Below are positions 34,381 to 43,199 of a stretch of 64,000 bases of DNA, piece by piece. The translations under genes and the position numbers were made by a program. Origin of the DNA: Actinoplanes sp. NBC_00393. Its GTDB lineage: Bacteria; Actinomycetota; Actinomycetes; Mycobacteriales; Micromonosporaceae. Within the stretch, counting starts at the first letter, position 1. Each line of letters begins with the position of its first letter. The notes under the pieces are model-generated. The model was not told where the DNA came from. It made no database searches and saw only the letters and a program-made list of their open reading frames with translations. The DNA lies in assembly GCF_036053395.1 (NCBI RefSeq), contig NZ_CP107942.1, positions 10,034,001-10,098,000 on the forward strand. The letters are read 5' to 3'.

Positions 34381-35595
34381 GTGCGTGCTCTCGTTCCGGC
34401 CCGGCTCGGCATCGGCTTCCGGTGGCTTCTCGCCTCGTCCTGGACGACGAATCTCGGTGACGGCATCGCGGCGGCGGCCGGCCCGCTGCTGATCGCGTCG
34501 CTCACCGGTGACCCGTTCCTGATCTCGCTCGCCGCCCTGCTGGGCTGGGCGCCGCCGCTGGTCTGCGGTCTGTACGCCGGCGCGCTCTCGGACCGGCACA
34601 ACCGGCGGCGAATCGTCAAGATCGCCAACGCCGTCCGGCTCGTCGTCCTGATCGCGATGATCTCCGCGCTCGCCACGGGCCACCTACCGGTCCCGGCCGC
34701 GCTGATCGGAATCGGTCTTCTGGCCACCACTCAGGTGTTCGCCGACAACGCCACCGCGACCCTCACCCCGATGCTGGTGAACCGGGACGACCTGCTGATC
34801 GCCAACGCCCGCCTGCAGACGGGTTTCATCACGCTGAACCAGCTCGCCGGTCCGCCGGTGGGCGCCGCCCTGTTCGCGGCCGGGCGGGTCTGGCCGCTGG
34901 TCACCGAGGCGGTGCTGGTCTGCGCCGGGATCCTGCTGGTCTCCCGGGTCGAGCTGCCGCCGCACGGCGACACCGGTCCGAAGCGTTCGGTGCGGCGGGA
35001 CATCTCCGAGGGACTGCGGTGGACTGTGCGGCATCCGGCCGTACGCACGCTCTGCCTGACGATTCTGATCTTCAATCTGACCTTCGGTGCCGCCTGGTCG
35101 GTGCTGGTCCTCTACGCGAGTGAGCGGCTCGGCCTCGGTGCGATCGGTTTCGGTCTCATCACGACGGTCTCCGCGGTCGGCGGTCTGCTCGGGACCGCCC
35201 TGTACGGCTGGCTCACCGCCCGGGTCAGCCTGGGCAATCTGATGCGCATCGGTCTGATCATCGAGACGCTCACCCACCTGGCTCTGGCCGCCACGACGTC
35301 GCCGTGGGTGGCGTTGCCGACCTTCTTCCTGTTCGGCGCGCACGCGTTCATCTGGGGCACGACCTCGCGGACCGTCCGGCAGCGTGCCGTGCCGGCCCAC
35401 CTGCAGGGCCGGGTGGACAGCGTGAACACGATCTGCGTCTACGGCGGCCTGGTGGTGGGTTCGGCGTTCGGCGGGTTGCTGGCCACGCATTTCGGGATCA
35501 CCGCGCCGTTCTGGTTCGCCTTCCTCGGTTCGGTGGTGTTCCTGGTGCTGCTCTGGCCGCAGATGACCCGGATCGCGCACGACGAGACGCTATAG
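34381..35595 (+). CDS. MFS transporter (EntS-like)
   Basis: This 404-residue membrane protein has about twelve hydrophobic segments. The loop between segments 2 and 3 has GALSDRHNRRRIVKIANAVR, the conserved major-facilitator motif, and the central loop contains VRRDISEGLRWTVRHPAVRT, typical of the EntS/macrolide-exporter branch. It is probably a proton-driven exporter of a small molecule. It starts with GTG 75 bases from the divergent kinase gene, so both share a regulatory region. The argS leader begins 7 bases after its stop. Confidence 0.87.
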   Translation: MRALVPARLGIGFRWLLASSWTTNLGDGIAAAAGPLLIASLTGDPFLISLAALLGWAPPLVCGLYAGALSDRHNRRRIVKIANAVRLVVLIAMISALATGHLPVPAALIGIGLLATTQVFADNATATLTPMLVNRDDLLIANARLQTGFITLNQLAGPPVGAALFAAGRVWPLVTEAVLVCAGILLVSRVELPPHGDTGPKRSVRRDISEGLRWTVRHPAVRTLCLTILIFNLTFGAAWSVLVLYASERLGLGAIGFGLITTVSAVGGLLGTALYGWLTARVSLGNLMRIGLIIETLTHLALAATTSPWVALPTFFLFGAHAFIWGTTSRTVRQRAVPAHLQGRVDSVNTICVYGGLVVGSAFGGLLATHFGITAPFWFAFLGSVVFLVLLWPQMTRIAHDETL

Positions 35596-35602
35596 TCGCG
35601 CC

Positions 35603-35650
35603 ATGTTCGACTTCAGCGTGCGACGCCGGCGTCCCGTGGGCCGCCGCTGA
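35603..35650 (+). CDS. Arg-rich 15-residue leader peptide of argS
   Basis: The short frame MFDFSVRRRRPVGRR runs from ATG at 35603 to TGA at 35650. Six of 15 residues are Arg, and the four consecutive ones use CGA, CGC, CGG and CGT, that is, all four CGN codons. It lies 90 bases before the arginyl-tRNA synthetase gene and is followed by a perfect hairpin. This is the layout expected for ribosome-mediated attenuation sensing charged tRNA-Arg. The ribosome binding site is weak. The role is inferred from layout. Confidence 0.6.
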   Translation: MFDFSVRRRRPVGRR

Positions 35651-35662
35651 AGTTGTGCTTTC

Positions 35663-35688
35663 CGCCGGCGGGTCGTCTCCCGCCGGCG
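35663..35688 (+). promoter_or_regulatory. Attenuator-type hairpin before argS
   Basis: Bases 35663-35672 pair perfectly with 35679-35688 (10 bp, TCGTCT loop), followed by TTGGTT. The octamer CGCCGGCG in each arm also occurs over the leader Arg codons at 35624-35631 and is self-complementary, so alternative pairings are possible. Confidence 0.6.
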
Positions 35689-35739
35689 TTGGTTCGTGGC
35701 CGGCCCGACCCGTCTTCGCCGACGTCGATGGGATCGACC

Positions 35740-37365
35740 GTGAATCTCGAGAAACTCCTGCACGACCAGCTTGCGCCCGCCCTGGAGGCGGTGGCCGGTG
35801 AGCCGGTGGATCCGGCTGTCCGGGTCTCGCCGTTCGCCGATTTCCAGTCCGCCGCTCCGCTGACTCTGGCCCGGAGACTGGGCCGGCCGCCGCGCGAGAT
35901 CGCGGCCGAGGTGGCCGCGAGGACCGGTTTCACGGTCTCCGGTCCCGGCTTTCTGAACATCACGCTTCCCGACGAGATGATCACGGCGGCGCTCGAGGCG
36001 GCGGCCGGTGATCCCCGGCTCGGTGTCGCGCCGGCGACCCGGCCGGAACGGATCGTGCTCGACTACTCCAGCCCGAACCTCGCGAAGGAGATGCACGTCG
36101 GCCACCTGCGGTCGACGATCATCGGTGACGCGCTGGCCCGGATCCTGGACTGGCAGGGGCACCACGTGCACCGGGCCAACCACGTCGGTGACTGGGGCAC
36201 CCCGTTCGGCATGCTCATCGAGCACCTGATCGAGGAGGGCGGCGCGCGCGACCACTCGCTCGGCGATCTCACGGCCTTCTACCGGGCGGCGCGAGTCAAG
36301 TTCGACACCGACGAGGACTTCCGGACCCGGGCCCGGCTGCGGGTGGTGGCGCTGCAGGCCGGGGACGGGCCGACCCGGGAGCTGTGGCGGTGGCTGACCG
36401 GCCTGTCCGAGCAGGCGTTCCTGGACTCCTACCAGCGGCTCGGCATCACGCTCGGGCCGGGCGACTTCGCCGGGGAGAGCTGCTATCAGGACGATCTCGC
36501 CGGCATCGTCGCCGAGCTGGGGGAGAAGGGCCTGCTGACCGAGAGCGACGGCGCGCTCTGCGCTTTTCCGTCCGGTTTCACCGGCCGGGACGGCGGTCCG
36601 CTTCCGCTGATCATCCGCAAGGGCGACGGCGGTTTCGGGTACGCCGCGACCGACCTCGCCGCCCTGCGCCACCGGGTGCGGAATCTCGGCGCCACCCAGC
36701 TGCTCTACGTCGTGGGGACACCCCAGCGGATGCACTTCCAGATGGTGTTCGCGGTCGCGCGGGAGGCCGGCTGGCTGCCCCCGGAGGTCAGCGCTGAACA
36801 CATCGGATTCGGCTCGATCCTCGGCACCGACGGCAGGATGCTCAAGACCCGGGCCGGCGGCACGATCCGGCTCGCCGAACTACTCGACGAGGCGGTCGCC
36901 CGGGCCTCCGCTCCGGAGATCGGGATCGCCGCGATCAAGTACGCCGACCTGTCCGGCGACCGGCGCGCCGACTACGTCTTCGACTGGGACCGGATGCTCG
37001 CGTCGACCGGGAACACCGGTCCGTACCTGCAGTACGCGTACGCACGGATCCGCTCACTGACCCGCAGGGCCGCCCGCGAGCCGGGCCGGATCCGGGTGAC
37101 CGATCCGGCCGAGCGGGCCCTCGGCCTGGTCCTGCTCGGTTTCGAGCCGGCCCTGCAGGCCGCCGGCGCAGCCCGCGAGCCGCACCGGCTCGCCGGTTAC
37201 CTGCACGACCTGGCGGCGGTCTTCAACGCGTTCTGGGAGCGGTGCCCGGTGGCCACTGCGGAGCCCGGGGTGCGGGCGAGCCGGAAGGCCCTCGCGGAGC
37301 TGAGCGGGCGCACGCTCCACACCGGAATGTCGCTGCTCGGCATCGAAGCACCGGAGCGGATCTGA
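35740..37365 (+). CDS. argS: Arginyl-tRNA synthetase
   Basis: This 541-residue class I synthetase charges tRNA-Arg. The N-terminal Add-1 domain begins NLEKLLHDQLAPALEAV. The HIGH-type motif is in SSPNLAKEMHVGHLRSTIIGD (quoted parts HVGH). The catalytic domain continues with HVGDWGTPFGMLIEHL, which is specific for ArgRS, and ends with GRMLKTRAGGTIRL in place of a canonical KMSKS, as in many ArgRS. The C-terminal DALR anticodon-binding domain ends the protein. The GTG at 35740 is chosen; an ATG 12 bases upstream (35728) is possible. A leader peptide and hairpin precede it. Confidence 0.95.
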   Translation: MNLEKLLHDQLAPALEAVAGEPVDPAVRVSPFADFQSAAPLTLARRLGRPPREIAAEVAARTGFTVSGPGFLNITLPDEMITAALEAAAGDPRLGVAPATRPERIVLDYSSPNLAKEMHVGHLRSTIIGDALARILDWQGHHVHRANHVGDWGTPFGMLIEHLIEEGGARDHSLGDLTAFYRAARVKFDTDEDFRTRARLRVVALQAGDGPTRELWRWLTGLSEQAFLDSYQRLGITLGPGDFAGESCYQDDLAGIVAELGEKGLLTESDGALCAFPSGFTGRDGGPLPLIIRKGDGGFGYAATDLAALRHRVRNLGATQLLYVVGTPQRMHFQMVFAVAREAGWLPPEVSAEHIGFGSILGTDGRMLKTRAGGTIRLAELLDEAVARASAPEIGIAAIKYADLSGDRRADYVFDWDRMLASTGNTGPYLQYAYARIRSLTRRAAREPGRIRVTDPAERALGLVLLGFEPALQAAGAAREPHRLAGYLHDLAAVFNAFWERCPVATAEPGVRASRKALAELSGRTLHTGMSLLGIEAPERI

Positions 37366-37436
37366 TCGACCGGCGGTTATGGTGCTGGTTTCGGCGCTCA
37401 CGAGGCGCCGCCGAATCTGATGCTGAGAGGTTCTCG

Positions 37437-39221
37437 ATGACCCTTCCCACCGGCGTTTCGCGGCGTGGCGTGCTCGCCGCCACCGCGGCGGCCACCGCCG
37501 CGCCGTTAGTCTTCACCGAGGCGGCGCAAGCCGGCCGCCCGAAGCCTCCGGAGAGTTACCGGCTCACCGTGCTGGGCACGTCGGACACCCACGGCAACGT
37601 CTACAACTGGGACTACTACAGGGACGCCGAGTACGACGACAGCGCCCACAACGACGTCGGTGTCGCCAAGCTGGCCGCCCTGGTGAACAAGCTGCGCGCC
37701 GAGGCGACCGGCCCGGTGCTGGTGCTGGACGCCGGCGACACGATCCAGGGCACCCCGCTGGCGACGTACTACGCGAAGCAGGAGCCGATCACCACGACCG
37801 GCGAGAAGCACCCGATGGCCCGTGCCATGAACGTGCTGAACTACGACGCGGTGACCCTGGGCAATCACGAGTTCAACTACGGTCTGCCGCTGCTGAACCT
37901 GTGGATCCGCCAGCTCGGGTTCCCGGCTCTCGCCGCGAACGCGATCAGCGTCAAGACCGGCAAGCCGGCCTTCACCCCGTACGTGATCAAGAAGGTCTCG
38001 GTGGGCCGGCGCGGGCCGGCGCTGCGTGTCGGCATCCTGGGTCTCACCAACCCGGGCTCGGCGATCTGGGACCGGGCGAACGTCGAGGGCAAGCTCGAGT
38101 TCGCCGACATGATCGCGTCGGCCGCGAAGTGGGTGCCGATCATGCGGGCGCGCGGCGCCGACATCGTGTTGATCTCCGCGCACGGCGGCGACAGCGGCAC
38201 CTCGAGTTACGGCCCCGAGCTGCCGAACGAGAACCCGACCGCGCTGATCGCCGAGCAGGTCCCGGGCATCGACGCGATCCTGTTCGGGCACGCTCACCGG
38301 GAGGTGCCGGAGCGGTTCGTGACCAACCTGAAGACCGGCGAGGAGGTGCTGCTCTCCGAGCCGTCGCGATGGGGTCAGCGGCTCACCAAGATGGACTTCG
38401 ACCTGGTCCGCGAGAAGGGCCGGTGGAAGATCACCACCAAGGCGGCGACGACGCTGAACACCAACACGGTCGAGGCCGACCCGAAGGTGCTCGCCGTCGT
38501 CCGGAAACAGCACGAGAAGACCGTGGCGTACGTGAACCAGGTCGTCGCCACCTCGACGGAAACGCTCTCCGCCGCCACCTCCCGGTACGAGGACACCCCG
38601 ATCCTCGACTACATCAACAAGGTGCAGACCGACACCGTCACGGCGGCGCTGGCCGGCACCGAGTATGCGTCGCTGCCGGTCCTGTCGATCGCGGCGCCGT
38701 TCAGCCGGACCGCGGTGTTCCCGCAGGGCGACGTCAAGATCAAGGACGTCGCCGGGCTCTACATCTACGACAACACCCTGGAAGCGGTCGTGCTGACCGG
38801 CGCCGAGGTGAAGGCGTACCTGGAGTACTCGGCGAAGTACTTCGTCACCCTCGCGCCGGACGCCCCGGTGAACCCGGAGACGATCAGTGACCCGGCGGTG
38901 CCGGACTACAACTACGACGTCTTCTCCGGCGTCGACTACGACATCGACATCTCGCAGCCGGTGGGCAGCCGGATCACCCGGCTGCAGATCGGCGGGGCCG
39001 ACGTGGATCCGGCCGCGCGGTTCGTGGTGGCGGTGAACAACTACCGGCGGTCCGGCGGCGGCAGCTTCCCCGGCATCGTGAAGCCGCAGGTTTACAACGC
39101 GCAGCAGGAGATCCGCCAGCTGCTGATCGACTGGGCGCAGGCCAAGGGCCAGATCGACCCGGCCGACTTCTTCGTCAAGAACTGGCAGCTGGTGCGCGCG
39201 GGCGTACCGATCACATTCTGA
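37437..39221 (+). CDS. Secreted 5'-nucleotidase/2',3'-cyclic phosphodiesterase family protein
   Basis: This 594-residue exported phosphoesterase has a Tat-type signal (SRRGVLAATAAATAAPL). The metallophosphatase domain shows LTVLGTSDTHGNVYNWDYY, LVLDAGDTIQGTPLA, TLGNHEFNYGLP, LISAHGGDSG and ILFGHAHREVP, all metal-binding blocks. The C-terminal domain of UshA-type enzymes begins near residue 380 and contains NYRRSGGGSFPGI, the substrate-binding region. It would release phosphate from extracellular nucleotides. GAGAGG lies before the ATG. It follows argS after 71 bases; a strong hairpin ends it. Confidence 0.94.
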   Translation: MTLPTGVSRRGVLAATAAATAAPLVFTEAAQAGRPKPPESYRLTVLGTSDTHGNVYNWDYYRDAEYDDSAHNDVGVAKLAALVNKLRAEATGPVLVLDAGDTIQGTPLATYYAKQEPITTTGEKHPMARAMNVLNYDAVTLGNHEFNYGLPLLNLWIRQLGFPALAANAISVKTGKPAFTPYVIKKVSVGRRGPALRVGILGLTNPGSAIWDRANVEGKLEFADMIASAAKWVPIMRARGADIVLISAHGGDSGTSSYGPELPNENPTALIAEQVPGIDAILFGHAHREVPERFVTNLKTGEEVLLSEPSRWGQRLTKMDFDLVREKGRWKITTKAATTLNTNTVEADPKVLAVVRKQHEKTVAYVNQVVATSTETLSAATSRYEDTPILDYINKVQTDTVTAALAGTEYASLPVLSIAAPFSRTAVFPQGDVKIKDVAGLYIYDNTLEAVVLTGAEVKAYLEYSAKYFVTLAPDAPVNPETISDPAVPDYNYDVFSGVDYDIDISQPVGSRITRLQIGGADVDPAARFVVAVNNYRRSGGGSFPGIVKPQVYNAQQEIRQLLIDWAQAKGQIDPADFFVKNWQLVRAGVPITF

Positions 39222-39227
39222 CCGGTC

Positions 39228-39256
39228 CCGGCGGGCCGGCACGACCGGCCCGCCGG
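39228..39256. terminator. Hairpin between convergent genes
   Basis: A perfect 12-bp stem (39228-39239 with 39245-39256) with a 5-base loop lies between the nucleotidase gene and the converging membrane-protein gene. Confidence 0.75.
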
Positions 39257-39262
39257 ATCCCG

Positions 39263-39892
39263 TCAGTCGCTCAGCTCCCAGTTGGCGCGGCTGTCCGCCT
39301 GAACGCGCAGCGCGGTCTTCCCGCCCTCGACCAGGTTGAACGTGCAGAGGTAGGTCCGCAGCCCACCCTCACCCCGGTCGCCCTCCGGGGTGCACTGCAC
39401 GGCGGACACGTCCGCGGCCAGCGCCGCCTCGGCCCGGCGGTCGACCAGGATGCCGCTCTCCAGGTTCGCCGTGATCGCCTGCTCCTGGTGGTTCAGGTAG
39501 GCCGGGAGCGCGACGTTGAAGGTCAGCACGGTCCAGAACGCGGCGCCGGCCAGCAGCGTGACGACAAAGGCGATCCAGTACGGGGCGCGGTTACGCCCGT
39601 ACCGGCGTGCCTTGCCGGAGCGCCGCATCGCCGAGATCACGCCCAGCACGCTGAAGAAGAACGTCAGGACCACGACCGGACGCCACGAGGGCGCTGCCGG
39701 CCGGGCCATGGCTTGCACCTCTTCGGGAAAGCGGACCAGCAGCTGGCCGTGCTTGTTCTCCGGATCGCCGTACGGCGCGACGAGTCCGCCGTACAACGGC
39801 TCGGCCGGCTCCGCCGGGACGGGATCCGGCGGACTGGCCCACGGCGGAGCGGTCGGGTAGTGCCCCGGCTCCGGTGGAGTCTGGACTGTCAT
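39263..39892 (-). CDS. Hypothetical membrane protein with Pro-rich N-terminus
   Basis: This 209-residue protein has a Pro-rich cytoplasmic N-terminus of about 60 residues, then two membrane segments (WRPVVVLTFFFSVLGVISAM and WIAFVVTLLAGAAFWTVL) separated by a basic loop KARRYGRNR. The extracytoplasmic C-terminal 90 residues have two Cys (VQCTPEG and YLCTFNL) that could form a disulphide. The arrangement is common among actinobacterial DUF4333-like or secreted-domain proteins, but I do not assign a family. The ATG at 39892 has GGAAGG upstream. Confidence 0.75.
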   Translation of the reverse strand: MTVQTPPEPGHYPTAPPWASPPDPVPAEPAEPLYGGLVAPYGDPENKHGQLLVRFPEEVQAMARPAAPSWRPVVVLTFFFSVLGVISAMRRSGKARRYGRNRAPYWIAFVVTLLAGAAFWTVLTFNVALPAYLNHQEQAITANLESGILVDRRAEAALAADVSAVQCTPEGDRGEGGLRTYLCTFNLVEGGKTALRVQADSRANWELSD

Positions 39893-39975
39893 GTGCGGAC
39901 CTTCCCGGGGGTAGCGGCACGGTTGTGATGCCGTGCCGACCGAGCCCATCGGCCGCGTCCCCGCCGAGTTGAGGA

Positions 39976-40836
39976 TTAGTTTCCGCGGGTTGCGATTGTG
40001 GTGCTGTCGAGCGGCACCTGCAGCTCGGTCACCCACTTGTCGAACTCGCCGGGCGGGCAGTCCAGGTACACCTCGCGGGCGAAACCGGGCCCGGACGTCC
40101 GGTAGCCGTTGTCGTCGATCCAGGTGGCGATCGCCTGCCCGGTGCGGAACGCCTCCGACATCGAGCCCCGGTGCAGCGCGGTCGCGGCCTCGATCGGCTC
40201 CAGCTCCACCACGTCGAACCCGGCCCCGGACACCTCGGCGGCGCCGATCGGGAACGCGGCGTGCACGGTGATCGTCTCGTCGCCCGGACCGGTCGGCGCC
40301 GGCCGGTAGTAGGCGATCGGCGACCCGGTCATCGGCACCCCGGCCTGCTCCATCAGCTCCATCAGCCGCGGGTAGAGCGGGCTCAGGTTCTCGGTGATGG
40401 AGCTCGGGTGGTCGTACCCGGCGGCGGTCGCGGACAGCTCCGCGACCCGCAGTGCCGGGATCTGCTTCAGGACGATGTCTCCGGTGTCCATGTGTCCCTC
40501 CGTCTCGATCAGCCGGAGACGCGCGTCGACCAGGGCCAGGCGGGCCGTGTCCTGCTCCACCTGGGCAGCCAGTTCGGCCCGTCGCAGCCGCAGCATCCCG
40601 CGCAGCTCACCGATGTCCAGCTTCTCCTCGACCATCGCCTGCACCTGCTGCAGGGTGAAGCCGAGATCCTTGAGAGCGAGCACCCGGTTGAGGACGCTCA
40701 ACTGGTCGGCGGTGTACCAGCGGTAGCCGCTGTGCGGGTCGACATGGGCGGGACGCAGCAGGCCGATGGCGTCGTAGTGGCGCAGCATGCGCACCGACAC
40801 CCGGCCCAGGCCGGCGAAGTCTCCGATACTCAACAT
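39976..40836 (-). CDS. MerR family regulator with GyrI-like ligand domain
   Basis: This 286-residue regulator has an N-terminal MerR winged helix: SIGDFAGLGRVSVRMLRHYD, then GLLRPAHVDPHSGYRWYT, which matches the BmrR/TipAL branch, and a coiled coil at about residues 80-115. The C-terminal half is a GyrI-like effector domain with Arg/Glu-rich pocket strands. Such proteins sense hydrophobic cations or drugs and activate an efflux gene. No exporter gene is directly beside it, so the target could be itself or elsewhere. A palindrome typical for this family lies 20 bases before its start. Confidence 0.9.
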   Translation of the reverse strand: MLSIGDFAGLGRVSVRMLRHYDAIGLLRPAHVDPHSGYRWYTADQLSVLNRVLALKDLGFTLQQVQAMVEEKLDIGELRGMLRLRRAELAAQVEQDTARLALVDARLRLIETEGHMDTGDIVLKQIPALRVAELSATAAGYDHPSSITENLSPLYPRLMELMEQAGVPMTGSPIAYYRPAPTGPGDETITVHAAFPIGAAEVSGAGFDVVELEPIEAATALHRGSMSEAFRTGQAIATWIDDNGYRTSGPGFAREVYLDCPPGEFDKWVTELQVPLDSTTIATRGN

Positions 40837-40855
40837 GATCGCTCCACCGTCCTCC

Positions 40856-40876
40856 CTGACACGGTGTCAGAGTCAA
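40856..40876 (-). promoter_or_regulatory. MerR-type operator and -35 element
   Basis: CTGACAC-G-GTGTCAG (40856-40870) is a perfect 7-1-7 palindrome. On the minus strand it is directly preceded by TTGACT (40876-40871), a good -35 box. MerR regulators bind palindromes placed between -35 and -10, so this is likely the autoregulatory site. A clear -10 was not seen. Confidence 0.6.
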
Positions 40877-42309
40877 CCCGCGGCGCCGCCACCCTCCGTC
40901 GGCGGGGTCGTGGTGGTGGCCGTGGGCTCCGGCTCCTCGGGCTCCTCCGGATCGGTGGGCGGAGTCGTCGTGTTCGTCGGGTCGGTCGTGGTGGGGTCGG
41001 TCGGGCGGGCCGAGGACGGCGCGGTGCTCGGGCTCGGGGAGGCCGAGGACGGGCTCGCCGACGGCCGGACCGACGACCGCCGGGGCCGGACCGGCTCCCG
41101 GGTGGCGCGGGTGCTCGGCTCGAGGGAGGGCTCGACGATCTCGCTCGCCGGCGCGTCCGTCGTCTGCTGGACCTCGGCCTGCTTGCCGCCGGGGTTGCTG
41201 GACGGCTCGTCGTCCCGGTTCTGCAGCGCGAAGATCAGGCCGAGGCTGCCGGCCACCGCGAAGAGCGCGAGGATCGCGAACATCAGCGCACGCTGGCCGG
41301 GCGCCTGGGAGCCACGGCCGGCCGGGACCGCCGCCGGCACCGGCGGTGGGGCGCTGCGCGGCATCGGTACGGCGCGCGGGGCGGCCGGGCTCAGCGGAAC
41401 GGTGGGGAACTGGCCGCTGCCGCCGCGGGCCGGGCTGACCGGGGCGACGAGCGTGGTGCCGGTGAGCCGTTTCCAGTCCAGCGGGCCGGCCGCGGCGAAG
41501 GCGGCCTCGGCGAACTCCGCCGCACTCTGGAACCGGTCGGCCGGCTGCTTCGCCATCGCCCGGGCGATCAGCTCACGGACGTCGGCCGGCACGTGGTCGG
41601 GCAGCGGGTCCGGCTCGTCCTCCAGGTGCCGCAGCGCCACCTGCAACGCGTTGTCACCGTCGAACGGCGGACGGCCGGCGATGCAGTGGTACGCCACCGC
41701 GCCGAGCGCGTAGATGTCGGTGGCCGGCGTCAGGTTGCCCTTGGCGACCTGCTCCGGCGCCATGTAGAGGGCGGTGCCGACGATCGCGTTGAGACCGGTG
41801 ACGCTGGTCATCGCGTTCGACCGGGCCACGCCGAAGTCGACCAGGATCACCGCGCCGGTCGGTTTCACGATCAGGTTGCCCGGCTTGACGTCGCGGTGCA
41901 CGATCCCGTTCTCGTGGGCGGCGTGCAGCGCGTCGGCCGCCTGCGCCACGATCGACATGGTCTCGGCGACCTCGAGCGGGCCCTCCTTGACCCGGTTGGA
42001 GAGCGGCTCGCCCTCCACGAACGCCATCACCAGGTAGGCGACCTGCTCGGGCCCCTCGTAGTCGCCGTCGCTGGCGTAGTCGTAGACCTCGACGACACCG
42101 GGGTGGCGGAACGCGGCCATCATCCGGGCCTCGCCGTAGAACCGGGTGGCGAACTCCGGGTCCTCCAGCATCGCGGTGCGCAGAACCTTTACCGCAACAG
42201 TGCGGCCGAGCACCACGTCGGTGCCGCGCCAGACGTCACCCATCCCGCCGGTGGCGACTCGCTCGTCCAACCGGTACCGGTTGTCCAGGAGATCTCCAGC
42301 ACTGAGCAC
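40873..42309 (-). CDS. Membrane Ser/Thr protein kinase (PknB-like, without PASTA)
   Basis: This 478-residue Hanks-type kinase has the Gly-rich loop VATGGMGDVWRG, the ATP-binding Lys in VAVKVLR, the catalytic loop HRDVKPGNLIV, DFGVARS, and the activation-segment end GTALYMAPEQ. After a juxtamembrane linker, one membrane segment (RALMFAILALFAVAGSLGL) leads to an external tail of about 110 residues rich in Pro, Ser and Thr, with no PASTA repeat. The start is GTG at 42309. It follows no obvious substrate gene; the downstream MerR gene has its own promoter. Confidence 0.94.
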   Translation of the reverse strand: MLSAGDLLDNRYRLDERVATGGMGDVWRGTDVVLGRTVAVKVLRTAMLEDPEFATRFYGEARMMAAFRHPGVVEVYDYASDGDYEGPEQVAYLVMAFVEGEPLSNRVKEGPLEVAETMSIVAQAADALHAAHENGIVHRDVKPGNLIVKPTGAVILVDFGVARSNAMTSVTGLNAIVGTALYMAPEQVAKGNLTPATDIYALGAVAYHCIAGRPPFDGDNALQVALRHLEDEPDPLPDHVPADVRELIARAMAKQPADRFQSAAEFAEAAFAAAGPLDWKRLTGTTLVAPVSPARGGSGQFPTVPLSPAAPRAVPMPRSAPPPVPAAVPAGRGSQAPGQRALMFAILALFAVAGSLGLIFALQNRDDEPSSNPGGKQAEVQQTTDAPASEIVEPSLEPSTRATREPVRPRRSSVRPSASPSSASPSPSTAPSSARPTDPTTTDPTNTTTPPTDPEEPEEPEPTATTTTPPTEGGGAAG

Positions 42310-42471
42310 CAGCGGACCTATCTGATCGGGGCGGCCCTGACAGGGGTACCGCGGTAGCGAGCCGAACGCCGCTCAACTGTACAGATCCCCGCTCGTCAGC
42401 GGGAGGTCAGCGGAAGCACCCTCCCGCCGGCGGCAGAGTTCCTGATCAATCGGCCGGCCGCCCCCGCCCGA

Positions 42472-42909
42472 TCAGGTCTCGTCGTAGGTCGGGGTGACCA
42501 CGATGGCCGTCTCGGCCAGTTCGAGTTCCTCGTTCTCGGCCTGCCGTTCGACCGCCGCCCGCGCGGTGCTCGCCGCGATCCAGCCGAGCGCGGCGCCGGC
42601 CAGCCCGATGCCGAGGATCAGGCCCCAGGGACGGCCCGGTTTGCGGCCGGCCAGAGCGTTCGCCGCGTTGTTCGCCCGCTGCCACGCTTCGTCTGTGACA
42701 TAGGTCACGCGATCGCCGGCCTTTCCGGCCAGTTTCCGGCTTTGCCGGCTCGCTTTCCTGCCGAGTTTGGAGGCGGTGCCGCTGGCGGTGTCCGCGGTGC
42801 TCCGCCCGGCCTCCCGGGCGTTCTCACCCGCGGTCGCCATCGCCGTGGAGAGGTACTCCCACGCTTGACTGGCGGTCCGCTCGGCACGATTCTTCCTGCT
42901 CGAGAACAT
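42472..42909 (-). CDS. Hypothetical membrane-associated protein
   Basis: This 145-residue protein has a basic, helix-forming N-terminal half rich in Ala, Arg, Lys and Ser, like YtxH-type or apolipoprotein-like proteins. One membrane segment follows, WGLILGIGLAGAALGWIAAS, near residues 95-114, with a short acidic C-terminus. GCAGGAGG lies before the ATG. The function is unknown. Confidence 0.75.
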   Translation of the reverse strand: MFSSRKNRAERTASQAWEYLSTAMATAGENAREAGRSTADTASGTASKLGRKASRQSRKLAGKAGDRVTYVTDEAWQRANNAANALAGRKPGRPWGLILGIGLAGAALGWIAASTARAAVERQAENEELELAETAIVVTPTYDET

Positions 42910-43199
42910 CGTCGGTTACCTCCTGCGGTGGGCCTCTCCTCAGGGTGCCTTCCCCGGACCGGGTACGGGCAAACTCCGGTGTGGACGGCATCACGGTTCA
43001 GAAACGATTTGACGTCGCGCAGTACTGTTGACCACGTTCACACGGGTCACTCAGGTGACTAACAGGTTCGGCGCCTAACCTTTCGGTCAGTTTCACCGAA
43101 CCTTCCGGGGGAGCCGTCCGCCCTGCTCAGCGGGGTGACGGTCGGCCCCTGTACAGAGACGCAACGCCTGGATACGCCGGGCGGGTGGAGGGAAGAGGC
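42910..43199. other. Divergent intergenic region, 290 bases
   Basis: It separates the membrane-protein gene from the STAS gene. GTCAC-TCAG-GTGAC (43046-43059) is an inverted repeat that could bind a regulator, and CGGT/ACCG pairs around 43089-43103. Promoter boxes for stress sigma factors could not be confirmed by eye. Confidence 0.5.

Noticed and set aside
35740..37365. argS as defective because a canonical KMSKS is missing
   Set aside because: Many arginyl-tRNA synthetases lack the canonical motif; all other blocks are intact.
40171..42357. 728-codon plus-strand frame over the MerR and kinase genes
   Set aside because: The minus strand encodes an unambiguous kinase and MerR regulator; the plus frame has no motif.
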